DNA of 36,212 bases, from assembly GCA_947644305.1 (NCBI GenBank), contig CANRYS010000026.1:1-36212 (forward strand), read 5' to 3'. Origin of the DNA: an uncultured Roseburia sp. (GTDB lineage: Bacteria; Bacillota; Clostridia; Lachnospirales; Lachnospiraceae). The notes beneath the pieces are model-generated. The model made no database searches. It was not told the origin of the DNA and worked only from the letters and a program-made list of their open reading frames with translations. Shown here piece after piece: positions 1 to 7,899 of this stretch. Each line of letters opens with the position of its first letter. Positions within the stretch are counted from its first letter, which is position 1. The translations under genes and the position numbers were made by a program.

Positions 1-52
1 TATTTTGCTGCTAGCGCAGAACGAAACAGGGTTCAAATTGGCACCGTCGAGC

Positions 53-85
53 TAGTACAACGAAAATGTAATATTCGTTGTACTA
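53..85. repeat. Perfect 12-bp inverted repeat upstream of hydrogenase gene
   Basis: Arms at 53-64 (TAGTACAACGAA) and 74-85 are exact reverse complements around a 9-nt spacer. No T-run follows on either strand, so it is not a textbook terminator. It lies 75 bases before the hydrogenase start and could be a regulator operator or the end signal of a gene outside the window. The remainder of 1-159 shows no convincing gene. Confidence 0.6.
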
Positions 86-159
86 TTGTGTTCTCTGTAT
101 AAACCCTGCAATTTTTTCCATACTGAATAGTAAGAACATATAATATGGAGGAAATGAAC

Positions 160-1368
160 ATGACCTTTGAAGAATTGTACCGGAAAGTATTGAAGGATCG
201 TTTGTGGGGAAGGTCCGTATCGGAAAATGTGTCAAGGAGAAAACTGGATTGCCTGTTCCACCCGGACAAGTATCCTCTGGTTTGGAAAAATGAGCCCTGT
301 GATTGTGAGGACGCCCAGTGCGTCACCGCATGTATGTTTCGGGCACTAGAGGTCCGGGATGGCAAAGTGACGATGAATGCGGAGAACTGTACCGGATGTG
401 CTCAGTGTATCGAGGCGTGTCAAAATAAAAATCTCACCTTCAGTCACGATGCGGTAAAGGTGGTGGAGATATTAAAAAATTCAGAGGAGCCGGTGTATGC
501 GATGATGGCGCCCGCCTATATTGGTCAGTTCGGAGAGGAGGCGACGCCGGGAAAGATCCGCAGTGCCTTGAAAGGAATGGGATTTGCCGGGATGATCGAG
601 GTGGCAGCATTTGCCGACATTTTGACACTGAAAGAATCTCTGGAGTTCTGCGAAAATATGGATCATAAGGAGGGGTTTCAGTTGACTAGCTGCTGCTGTC
701 CCATCTGGATCTCGATGATCCGCAAGGAATTTGAGAAGATTGCGGGGCATCTTCCACCGGCTGTCTCACCGATGATCGCCTGTGGCAGAATCGCCAAAGA
801 GCTTCACCGGGGCTGCAAAACGATATTTGTGGGACCTTGTCTGGCAAAAAAAGCAGAGATCAGAGAGCCGGATCTGGTGGGAGATATCGACTGTGTACTG
901 ACATTCCAGGAACTTCAGGATATCTTTGAGGCGCTGGAAGTAGATTTTTCTAAAATGGAGGAAGATGAGAATGAGCATTCTGCAGCGGCAGGAAGATTGT
1001 ATGCGCGAACCGGAGGGGTGAGTCAGGCCGTAAAGGAAAGTCTGGCGAGCATCGATGAAAAATATGATCTGAAACCGGTATGTGCCTGCGGCGTCGCCGA
1101 GTGTAAAGAGATGCTGCAGAAAATTCTCGATGGACATGTGGAGGGAAATTTCTTTGAGGGAATGGCGTGTCCCGGCGGATGTGTCGGGGGGCCGAAACGG
1201 ATTATGGAGATCGAAAAGACGACAGAGCTGGTAAACGAATATGCCGATCAGGCAAAGTACCGTACTCCGGGAGAAAATCCTTATGTTCTCGATCTCATCC
1301 AGCGACTGGGATTTCATACCGTGGAAGATTTTATTGAAAACAGTCGGATACTGACCAGGTCATTTTAA
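160..1368 (+). CDS. Monomeric [FeFe] hydrogenase (2x[4Fe-4S] plus H-cluster domain)
   Basis: Reversible H2 production or oxidation with ferredoxin, in the cytoplasm. The 402-aa protein has an N-terminal ferredoxin domain with cysteines at about 47, 49, 54, 58 and 77, 80, 83, 87 (CTGCAQCIEAC). The H-cluster domain follows, with L1 as TSCCCPIW (176-183), L2 as GPCLAKKAE (225-233) and L3 as EGMACPGGC (333-341), so all four H-cluster cysteines are present. The extra cysteine in L1 and the small size resemble the short group B-type enzymes of Clostridia; this subgroup call is inference. Start chosen at 160 because GGAGG at 147-151 then sits 8 bases upstream; the in-frame ATGs at 145 and 154 are too close to it. 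No hydrogenase maturases are adjacent. The downstream neighbour is a two-component system with its own promoter-like region. Confidence 0.9.
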   Translation: MTFEELYRKVLKDRLWGRSVSENVSRRKLDCLFHPDKYPLVWKNEPCDCEDAQCVTACMFRALEVRDGKVTMNAENCTGCAQCIEACQNKNLTFSHDAVKVVEILKNSEEPVYAMMAPAYIGQFGEEATPGKIRSALKGMGFAGMIEVAAFADILTLKESLEFCENMDHKEGFQLTSCCCPIWISMIRKEFEKIAGHLPPAVSPMIACGRIAKELHRGCKTIFVGPCLAKKAEIREPDLVGDIDCVLTFQELQDIFEALEVDFSKMEEDENEHSAAAGRLYARTGGVSQAVKESLASIDEKYDLKPVCACGVAECKEMLQKILDGHVEGNFFEGMACPGGCVGGPKRIMEIEKTTELVNEYADQAKYRTPGENPYVLDLIQRLGFHTVEDFIENSRILTRSF

Positions 1369-1522
1369 CAACTTCCTAACATTTTTGTGGTAAAATAAAT
1401 TGTAAAGAACTTATTAGCAAGTTGCTTGCGCAACTTGGTTTGTGCAGAAAGCGTGCACAGAAAATATGGTAAAATAATACCGTAATCTGACGGCAGCGTC
1501 GGGCGAAGAGGAGGATTTGGCT
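1369..1522 (+). promoter_or_regulatory. Intergenic region with hairpin, dyad and extended -10 sites before the response regulator
   Basis: Two copies of an extended -10 (TGGTAAAAT) occur at 1388-1396 and 1467-1475, with no good -35. Between them lie a hairpin with 8-bp arms and a TTGC loop (CAAGTTGC, 1418-1437) and a dyad TGTGCA-N7-TGCACA (1441-1459). AGGAGG at 1509-1514 is the ribosome binding site for the next gene. The dyad could be an operator; this is inference. Confidence 0.4.
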
Positions 1523-2173
1523 ATGGCACGCATATTGGTTGTAGAGGATGAGGAAACCATCCGTAATCTCATCTGCTGGAATCTGGAGCTGGTAGGTCAC
1601 AGTTCCAGTTCGGCGGCAGATGGTTGGGAGGCAAAGCGCATGTTGGAAAGACAGCAGTTTGATCTAATATTGCTGGATGTCATGCTTCCTGGCATCGATG
1701 GTTACCAGCTGGCAGAATATTGTGCTGGGACGCCGGTGATGTTTGTAACAGCGAAGGATGAGATTCAAGATAAAATGAAGGGATTTCAGGCAGGTGCTGA
1801 GGATTATCTGGTGAAACCATTTGAGATTGTGGAACTGCTTGCCCGGATCCATGTCATACTCAGGAGAAATGGAACGGATGAAAGTGGAATACGTATCGGA
1901 GATGTGATGATTGATATGACGAGTCGGGTTGTATACCGCAAGGGTGTGGAAGTGGATCTGACTCCACAGGAGTATGAATTGTTTGAGACACTGGTGAGGA
2001 ACCGGAATATTGCCCTGTCGAGGGAAAAACTTCTGGAGCTCGCGTGGGGGTTTGATTATGAAGGGGACACGAGGACAGTGGACGTACATATACAAAAACT
2101 TCGTCAGAAATTAAGACTGGAAAAAGCGATTAAGACAGTTTATAAGGTGGGATACCGATTGGAGGAAATGTGA
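1523..2173 (+). CDS. OmpR/PhoB-family response regulator
   Basis: DNA-binding regulator of the two-component pair with the kinase directly downstream. The 216-aa protein has a receiver domain (1-117) with acidic pocket E8/D9, phospho-acceptor D52 in LLDVMLP, T76 and K98 (LVKPFE), then a winged-helix output domain ending in the usual DVHIQKLRQKL...TVYKVGYRL pattern. Start taken at ATG 1523 (AGGAGG 8 bases upstream) rather than the in-frame TTG at 1517. The stop is 3 bases before the kinase start, so the two are one operon. The stimulus and targets are not visible. The neighbouring LCP and NlpC/P60 genes suggest an envelope role, which is inference. Confidence 0.93.
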   Translation: MARILVVEDEETIRNLICWNLELVGHSSSSAADGWEAKRMLERQQFDLILLDVMLPGIDGYQLAEYCAGTPVMFVTAKDEIQDKMKGFQAGAEDYLVKPFEIVELLARIHVILRRNGTDESGIRIGDVMIDMTSRVVYRKGVEVDLTPQEYELFETLVRNRNIALSREKLLELAWGFDYEGDTRTVDVHIQKLRQKLRLEKAIKTVYKVGYRLEEM

Positions 2174-2176
2174 GGG

Positions 2177-3526
2177 ATGGGAGTGAAATTCTGGAAAAAA
2201 ATATATTTTACTGTCCTTCTTCTGTTCCTCATATTTTTAAATGTAGGGATATATCTGGTGTTCCGGGTTGCATACCATGGAAGTTTGCAGGAAGAAAAAA
2301 AACGGATGATCGGGGAAAACCAGGTGATTGAGCGGGCGCTGGCGGAGGACATTTCTGCTTTTGGCGAAAAAACACCTGGAAGAACGATGCTGGAGCCTGT
2401 TATGCAGGATTATGAAAGAATATTTAGGAAAAATGGATTGAGCTTTGAACTGTGGCAGAATGGAACCCGTGTGTTTCCCGATAAGGGACAGACTATGATA
2501 GACGGGGGAGAGAACAATATTATAACCATCCAGCGAAAAGATGGGGTTCAAACGGCTTGCCTAATCATTTCTTTTGAAGCAGGCAAGGATGAGTATCGTC
2601 TCATAACGACAAGGAAAATGACAGAATTGTCTGCCCTCTGGGACAAGCTCAAATATATTTTTCTCATCTTAAGCGGTGTGCTCTCCCTGGTGCTGGTCAT
2701 TGCTCTTTATATGATCCTGCGCAGGCTCACGAGACCATTACGTCAGCTGTCGCAGATAACGAGGGAAGTGGCAGCGGGCAATTACGAACGCATCCGGATC
2801 CAGGGAAAGGATGAGATTGCAGAACTGGGAAGAGATTTCAATGTAATGACGGAGGCAGTACATAATAAAATCGAATCGCAGCAGAGATTTGTGGCTAATC
2901 TGGCTCATGAACTGCGCACACCTCTGACTTCCATAGGCGGTTATTCGGAATTTCTCCTACGGGGAAAGGCAGATCAGGAGAGGCAGTACCAGGCGCTGCA
3001 TTATATAAAGAGGGAGAGTGGCAGGCTGCAGCAGATGACACACCAGCTTCTGCTGCTGGCAAGAGTGCGGGGAGAAGCGCTGGAATTTACGGACACAAAC
3101 CTGAGGGACTGTGTAAAGGAAGCTTATGACAGCTGCCTTCCATTGCTGGAGGAAAAAAATCTGACAGTGGATATGTCAGGTACAGATTTTACCATCCAGG
3201 GTGTTCCAGAGCTTCTCGTCTGCCTGGTGCGGAATTTACTGGAAAATGCGGTTCGTGCCTGTGAAGAGGGGGGGAAGATCCGGATCCTTTGGGAAGAGGG
3301 AGAGTTACATATCCAGGATGATGGAATTGGGATGGATTCCGGGGAACTGGAAAAGATCATGGAACCTTTTTACCGGGTTGACAAGGCAAGGAGCAGAGAA
3401 CGGGGCGGAACCGGGCTAGGACTGGCCCTCTGCGCGGAGATCATCCAGCTGCACCAGGGAGAGATCCGGGTGGAGAGCGAGCCAGGAAAGGGAACGGAAA
3501 TTTCTGTGACTTTTACAACTCTCTGA
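2177..3526 (+). CDS. Membrane sensor histidine kinase
   Basis: Partner of the upstream response regulator. The 449-aa protein has TM1 at about 9-30, an extracytoplasmic sensor region of roughly 125 residues with no recognised fold, TM2 at about 159-181, and a HAMP linker (about 182-235). The HisKA segment carries phospho-accepting H244 (ANLAHELRTPLTS). The HATPase domain has N-box N357, G1 DDGIGMD (381-387) and G2 GTGLGLA (411-417). There is no PAS domain, so it is not a classical WalK. ATG 2177 lies 11 bases after GGAGG (2161-2165) inside the end of the regulator gene; GTG 2183 is a possible alternative. Length and order are typical of class I kinases. Confidence 0.93.
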   Translation: MGVKFWKKIYFTVLLLFLIFLNVGIYLVFRVAYHGSLQEEKKRMIGENQVIERALAEDISAFGEKTPGRTMLEPVMQDYERIFRKNGLSFELWQNGTRVFPDKGQTMIDGGENNIITIQRKDGVQTACLIISFEAGKDEYRLITTRKMTELSALWDKLKYIFLILSGVLSLVLVIALYMILRRLTRPLRQLSQITREVAAGNYERIRIQGKDEIAELGRDFNVMTEAVHNKIESQQRFVANLAHELRTPLTSIGGYSEFLLRGKADQERQYQALHYIKRESGRLQQMTHQLLLLARVRGEALEFTDTNLRDCVKEAYDSCLPLLEEKNLTVDMSGTDFTIQGVPELLVCLVRNLLENAVRACEEGGKIRILWEEGELHIQDDGIGMDSGELEKIMEPFYRVDKARSRERGGTGLGLALCAEIIQLHQGEIRVESEPGKGTEISVTFTTL

Positions 3527-3617
3527 TATGCTGATGAAGTTTCTCATATAAAGACAGGGTAATATTAACTTGTAGCAATCAATAAAAGGTTAAAATATTA
3601 AAAAGGAGGCAAATACA

Positions 3618-4556
3618 ATGAAAAAAGAAAAATTGATCTTAGCTGCGGTTTCCCTGTTTCTGGTAATGGTGAGTCTGGTGGGAATGAGTGCTGCCATCGG
3701 GGCAGTCCAAAATGAAACTTCAGTGGAAAAGACTGCAAAGGAGAGTGTCAGGGGAAAAGTGGATGCGATTACAAAAAAAACCTTTCAGGTATTTATCAGT
3801 GGTCTGGATACCTATGGAGAAAAAGGGCGAAGCTATAGAAGTGAGCTGAATCTGCTTGTTACGGTAAATCCGTCTGAAAAGAAACTTTTAATCACGGGGA
3901 TACCGCGGGATCTCTATGTTAGTTTTCCTGTAACATCATCCAATGAAGAGAAGCAGAAAACGAAATTTTCTCACCTTTCCCTTTATGGAACCAAATCTCT
4001 GATCCAGGGAGCGGAAGAACTTCTGGATACAAAGATCGACTACTATATACAACTTGACATGTCCGGTTTTCAGAAACTGGTCGACGCCATCGGAGGGGTG
4101 GATGTAATAGCGGATCGAAGTTTTAAAACAGACTGGAAGACGAGTTTCCAAAAGGGGATAAATCATGTCAATGGAAAAGAAGCACTTACCTTTGTCAGAG
4201 AGAGACACCATTTTCCTCGGGGCACGGAGCAGAGAAATAAGAACCATCAGCAAATGTTAAAAGCCATTTTAAAACAGGTCATGAAAAAAAATCTGTTGGA
4301 AATGGATATTAATGCATTGTATAAGTTGTGTAAAAAGAATGTCAGGACCGATATGAAAGCGGGGGAGATCTTATCGCTGATGCACTGGCAGAAGGAAAAG
4401 AAGGTTGAGTGGGAGATGGAAACTGCCTCAATAAAGGGTAAATTTGCATTGGAAACTATAGCGGAGTGCCCTGACGCAAAATTATATGTTGAGAAAGTAG
4501 ATCAGAAATCATTAGATCAGGTGAGCAAAAAAATAAGAAAAATGTTAAATTCTTGA
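3618..4556 (+). CDS. LCP (LytR-CpsA-Psr) family cell-wall ligase
   Basis: LCP proteins transfer undecaprenyl-linked wall polymers or teichoic acids onto peptidoglycan outside the membrane. This 312-aa protein has one N-terminal membrane anchor (about 5-29) and a single LCP domain. Visible signatures are D64 and R74 near the start, IPRDLYV (95-101) and the basic cluster VRERHHF...RGTEQR (193-206) that binds the pyrophosphate lipid. AGGAGG ends 8 bases before the ATG. It follows the two-component system by 91 bases, with a weak promoter-like TTGTAG/TAAAAT pair between, so it could be read with it or separately. The polymer it attaches cannot be told from sequence. Confidence 0.88.
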   Translation: MKKEKLILAAVSLFLVMVSLVGMSAAIGAVQNETSVEKTAKESVRGKVDAITKKTFQVFISGLDTYGEKGRSYRSELNLLVTVNPSEKKLLITGIPRDLYVSFPVTSSNEEKQKTKFSHLSLYGTKSLIQGAEELLDTKIDYYIQLDMSGFQKLVDAIGGVDVIADRSFKTDWKTSFQKGINHVNGKEALTFVRERHHFPRGTEQRNKNHQQMLKAILKQVMKKNLLEMDINALYKLCKKNVRTDMKAGEILSLMHWQKEKKVEWEMETASIKGKFALETIAECPDAKLYVEKVDQKSLDQVSKKIRKMLNS

Positions 4557-4573
4557 AATATTTTATCCGACCC

Positions 4574-4602
4574 TTGACAATATATTTGTATGTTGTTATA
4601 AT
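4574..4602 (+). promoter_or_regulatory. Sigma-A promoter of the NlpC/P60 gene
   Basis: TTGACA (4574-4579) and TATAAT (4597-4602) are both consensus and separated by exactly 17 bases. The predicted transcript starts near 4609, leaving a leader of about 70 bases before the ATG at 4678. Confidence 0.88.
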
Positions 4603-4656
4603 CTGATTATACAAATGTAACAAAATTGTAATAAATCAAACATGCAATATACAAAT
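4584..4656. repeat. Three copies of an ATTTGTAT/ATACAAAT octamer around the promoter
   Basis: ATTTGTAT at 4584-4591 is inverted as ATACAAAT at 4609-4616, spanning the -10 box, and ATACAAAT recurs at 4649-4656 in the leader. These may be operator half-sites, although the region is AT-rich and chance is possible. Confidence 0.4.
4616..4632 (+). promoter_or_regulatory. WalR/YycF-type box (TGTAAC-N5-TGTAAT)
   Basis: Two direct half-sites TGTAAC (4616-4621) and TGTAAT (4627-4632), five bases apart, match the WalR consensus TGTWAH-N5-TGTWAH completely. The box lies about +8 to +24 of the predicted transcript, where binding would be expected to repress. The downstream gene is a peptidoglycan hydrolase, the classic WalR target class. 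Which regulator binds is unknown. Confidence 0.55.
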
Positions 4657-4677
4657 ATATGGAGAGGGTCATAAACC

Positions 4678-5892
4678 ATGAAAGTATTAAATAAGCGATA
4701 TGTGAAGTTTGCAGTGGCAGGTGTGCTGGCAGCAGGATTGATTTCGATTCCCGTAAAGGCAGCATTTATTGCGACAGAGCAGCAGATAGCCGGAGCCAAT
4801 GTAGTAGTAGATGAATATTGTCAGAATGTAGCAAGTGGTGTTGTGCAGGAGACATCCGTAGAGACAGAGCCTGCACCAGAGCAGACCCCGGCGCAACCGG
4901 AAGTGACACCGGCACCTCAGCCGGAGGATGACAACGACGGACATGTGAAGTTAAATCTGAATTACAGCCGTCTGGGCATTGCCAGCAAGGTAGATACTTA
5001 CCTGAATGTAAGAAAAAAACCATCCGAGAGTGCAAAGATCGTCGGAAAGATGACCAAGAATGCAGGATGTCATATCTATAAGATCAAAAAAGGCTGGGCA
5101 AAGATTGTGTCCGGTAATGTAACCGGATGGGTGAAATCCAGTTATATCGTAACCGATTCTAAGGCAGAGGAATTGGCGACTAAGGTAGGTCGTGAGTGTG
5201 TTGAGATCAACACCAACTCTCTCCGAGTTCGTGCCCTTCCAACCACTGATGCCCCGATTTATTCTGTGGTATCCGAAGGGGAAGAGTTTGTGATCCGCAA
5301 GGAACATCTGACGATGGATTTTGTCAATAAGATGATCAAACAGCAGAAGATATCCAAAGAGGCCATCGAGCGTGCCGGAGGTATGGAAGCGATCCAGGCA
5401 GATCTGGATAATTGGATTTGTATTACCGTGGATGATGAGCATGCTTTTGTAGCGAAAGAATACATTACAGAACAGTATTCCCTGAAGCGTGCGGTGAAGG
5501 TTGGTACTCTTTCTTCTGGTGGTTCTGACGGAGTTTCTTCCAGTCAGGTCTCCATTGCAGAGTATGCCAAACAGTTCCTTGGAAATCGCTATGTATGGGG
5601 TGGATCCAGTCTGACAAACGGTGCAGACTGCTCTGGATTTACCATGAGTCTTTATCGCAAATACGGTCATTCCCTTCCTCATAACGCAGCGGCACAGGCA
5701 GGTGTGACCAGAAGTGTATCCTCACCAAAACCGGGGGATCTGTTCTTCTACAGCAACGGCAGCAGGATCAACCATGTGGCGATGTATATTGGAAGCGGAC
5801 TGGTCATCCATGCTAGTAATCCGAGTGATGGAATTAAGATTTCCAATGCATACTATAGAAAACCGGTGAAGATCGGCCGTGTGATGAATTAG
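4678..5892 (+). CDS. Secreted SH3-NlpC/P60 peptidoglycan hydrolase
   Basis: Probable gamma-D-glutamyl-diamino-acid endopeptidase that cuts stem peptides outside the cell. The 404-aa protein has a signal peptide (about 1-29, ending near VKAA), a Pro/Glu-rich linker (about 60-88), two bacterial SH3 domains (about 100-158 and 172-266, the second with an inserted helical stretch), and a C-terminal NlpC/P60 domain (about 288-404). The catalytic Cys318 is in GADCSGF, with His366 (NHVAMYIG) and His378 (VIHAS). GGAGAGGG is 9 bases before the ATG. It is transcribed alone from a consensus sigma-A promoter overlapped by a WalR-like box. It resembles the LytE/CwlO class of hydrolases in architecture. Confidence 0.93.
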   Translation: MKVLNKRYVKFAVAGVLAAGLISIPVKAAFIATEQQIAGANVVVDEYCQNVASGVVQETSVETEPAPEQTPAQPEVTPAPQPEDDNDGHVKLNLNYSRLGIASKVDTYLNVRKKPSESAKIVGKMTKNAGCHIYKIKKGWAKIVSGNVTGWVKSSYIVTDSKAEELATKVGRECVEINTNSLRVRALPTTDAPIYSVVSEGEEFVIRKEHLTMDFVNKMIKQQKISKEAIERAGGMEAIQADLDNWICITVDDEHAFVAKEYITEQYSLKRAVKVGTLSSGGSDGVSSSQVSIAEYAKQFLGNRYVWGGSSLTNGADCSGFTMSLYRKYGHSLPHNAAAQAGVTRSVSSPKPGDLFFYSNGSRINHVAMYIGSGLVIHASNPSDGIKISNAYYRKPVKIGRVMN

Positions 5893-5951
5893 TAATGCTG
5901 TGAATAAATAGCGCCATTGTGCTACGGTGCTGTTAGAGCGATTTAGCGTCT

Positions 5952-5980
5952 GTATAAAAAATGAAAAACTGTTCATACTA
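5952..5980 (+). promoter_or_regulatory. Candidate sigma-G (forespore) promoter
   Basis: GTATA (5952-5956), a 17-base spacer and CATACTA (5974-5980) fit the Bacillus sigma-G consensus GHATR-N17/18-CATNHTA at every defined position. The transcript would start near 5987, just before the GGAGG (5998-6002) of the BofC-like gene. The rest of the 5893-5951 gap shows only a weak hairpin. Confidence 0.6.
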
Positions 5981-6009
5981 TAGGTAAAACTTTTCTTGGA
6001 GGAAATGAC

Positions 6010-6600
6010 ATGAAAAAGAGATACCTGTTTATGAGCAGTTTTTTTATTATCGGGACCGTATTTACTCTGATCTATTTTCTGAGCTACCGTTCCTATGACA
6101 GGGGACAAGAGGAAGTGGTCAAACAGGATACCCACCCGGTGGACACCGTCAAAGAGATCCGGGTCAATTCCTCCATGAAATATGTGGTTGAAAATTATGA
6201 TGGCACGACAGGTGTAGTAACAAAAGAGGAAGGGACTGTGCCAGCGAAGATTGCTGGAAAGACAAGGGAGGAACTGGAGAGCTATATCACGGAATATAAC
6301 CAGCAACTACAGGAGGCGGCGATTCCAGAGGCGCCGGATAGTGTGGAGCTGATTTCATTTTCCAAGGATAAAGTGGTGATCCGGGAAAATTATCTGGGAG
6401 CAGAGGAAGAGACCGGGTTTTTTATTAAACTTCAGGACCAGGAGGTAGTCATTTTTCACAATGATCAGGTGACGCCCTATGAGTATACAGGGATCCGGGA
6501 AGAAGTTGTGCCGGAATCTGAGCTGGAGAAGCTGAAAGAAGGATTTTTTGTGGCGGACGAGAAGGAATTGTATTCTGTGCTTGAGAATTTATCTAGTTAA
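6010..6600 (+). CDS. BofC-like forespore protein
   Basis: Likely homologue of BofC, which in Bacillus acts between the forespore membranes to restrain SpoIVB signalling to sigma-K. The 196-aa protein has an N-terminal membrane segment (about 5-24) and an extracytoplasmic remainder. The C-terminal 65 residues follow the BofC pattern: a strand-rich stretch (FFIKLQDQEVVIFHND), then PESELEKLKEG and a closing ELYSVLENLSS helix. The middle part is poorly conserved. GGAGG is 7 bases before the ATG. The upstream sigma-G-type promoter independently supports a forespore role, since bofC of B. subtilis is sigma-G dependent. Family assignment is from memory of the domain and is moderately sure; otherwise call it an anchored protein of unknown function. 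Confidence 0.65.
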   Translation: MKKRYLFMSSFFIIGTVFTLIYFLSYRSYDRGQEEVVKQDTHPVDTVKEIRVNSSMKYVVENYDGTTGVVTKEEGTVPAKIAGKTREELESYITEYNQQLQEAAIPEAPDSVELISFSKDKVVIRENYLGAEEETGFFIKLQDQEVVIFHNDQVTPYEYTGIREEVVPESELEKLKEGFFVADEKELYSVLENLSS

Positions 6601-6684
6601 TTGGAGACAGATGTGGTATACTAGTAATGTTGATTTTGGGGTCAAAAGGTATTTTGCCCTTGAACAGCGCAGGGGAGGAACAGA

Positions 6685-7899
6685 ATGGAATACCATGAAA
6701 TCATCATTGTCGGTGCCGGTGCGTCGGGGCTAATGTGCGGTTATCTGCTTGGTAGGCAGGGAAAAGATATCTGTATTCTGGATAAGAATGAGACCGCGGG
6801 AAAAAAGCTTGCCGCCACTGGAAACGGACGATGTAATTATACCAACCGGAACATGTCGCCGGCGTGCTATTACGGGGACCGGAAGTATGTGGAGCACATA
6901 CTGGAGCGGTTTGGGCCAGAGGACGCCATCGCCCTGTTTGGAGAGCTGGGGATACTCACCAGGGAGAAAGACGGTTATTGTTATCCCTACAATGGCCAGG
7001 CGGCAACGGTGAGGGAACTTCTGGTACAGGGGTGTCTGGAGTCAGGTGTTGTCTTTGCCTATGGCACAAAAGCGGCTAAGATCATACATAAAAAGGAAGA
7101 AACATATGAACTGCGATGTGGCGGCGGTGTCACATACCAGTGCCGCAGCCTGATCCTTGCCACAGGAGGCAGGGCAAATGGTCCCCTGGGGGGAGACGGA
7201 AGCGGCTATAAACTCTGTCGCAGCATGGGGCACCGCGTGACGCCCGTGTTTCCGGGACTTACCGGATTAAGGGCGGAGGGCAGTGAGTGGAAACAGCTCG
7301 CCGGGATAAGAATGCAGGGAAAGATTTCTCTCTATGCGGATGATCTGCTACTGGGGGAAGAAGTCGGTGAGATACAGATTGTAAAGGATGGGATTTCCGG
7401 GATTCCGGTCTTTCAGCTGTGCCGTCTTGCTGCGGAGGCGATGGAACAGGGAAAACGGGTGATGGGGAAGATCGACTTTGTGCCGCAGTTGACAGAAAGC
7501 CAGTTGGAGGAGTGGCTGAAACAGCATGGAAGCCGCGGACTATCTGGAATCGTGAATAAGAAATGGATTCCGGTATTTACGAAGAAGGAAAAAGACCCGG
7601 ATAGGTTGTCTAAAGTGCTGAAGGAATATAAGGTCTCTGTGTCAGATACCTTTGGACTGGAGAAAGCCCAGGTCAGCGCCGGAGGAGTGGCGACGGAAGA
7701 AATATGTGCGGGGACCATGGAATCGTTGCTTCACCGTGATCTCTATGTGCTAGGAGAACTTCAGGATGTGGATGGCATCTGCGGAGGGTATAATCTTCAC
7801 TTTGCCTGGGCCACAGCCGCGATCTGCAGCCAGCATTTAATCAATGAAACGTGCGCGAATGGAGAGGAAATATGTTACAATACAGCCAGTGTAAAATAG
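6685..7899 (+). CDS. HI0933/BaiN-type FAD-dependent oxidoreductase
   Basis: Cytoplasmic flavoprotein of the HI0933 family. The 404-aa protein starts with a Rossmann FAD motif GAGASG (10-15), has the family hallmark GKKLAATGNGRCNYTN (39-54), and ends with the typical second FAD-binding block (AQVSAGGVATEEI and CGGYNLHFAWATA). BaiN of Clostridium scindens, linked to bile-acid 7-dehydroxylation, belongs to this family, but most members have no known substrate and no other bai genes are here, so no bile-acid role is claimed. GGGGAGGA precedes the ATG by 5 bases. An extended -10 (TGGTATACT) lies in the 84-base gap upstream. The next flavoprotein overlaps its 3' end. Confidence 0.85.
   Translation: MEYHEIIIVGAGASGLMCGYLLGRQGKDICILDKNETAGKKLAATGNGRCNYTNRNMSPACYYGDRKYVEHILERFGPEDAIALFGELGILTREKDGYCYPYNGQAATVRELLVQGCLESGVVFAYGTKAAKIIHKKEETYELRCGGGVTYQCRSLILATGGRANGPLGGDGSGYKLCRSMGHRVTPVFPGLTGLRAEGSEWKQLAGIRMQGKISLYADDLLLGEEVGEIQIVKDGISGIPVFQLCRLAAEAMEQGKRVMGKIDFVPQLTESQLEEWLKQHGSRGLSGIVNKKWIPVFTKKEKDPDRLSKVLKEYKVSVSDTFGLEKAQVSAGGVATEEICAGTMESLLHRDLYVLGELQDVDGICGGYNLHFAWATAAICSQHLINETCANGEEICYNTASVK

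Noticed and set aside
28-52. GGGTTCAAAT resembling a tRNA T-arm
   Set aside because: The flanking bases do not pair into a T-stem or acceptor stem and no anticodon arm can be formed.
139-144. TATAAT hexamer before the hydrogenase
   Set aside because: A start 7 bases downstream would remove the GGAGG ribosome binding site at 147-151, so it is unlikely to be the working -10.
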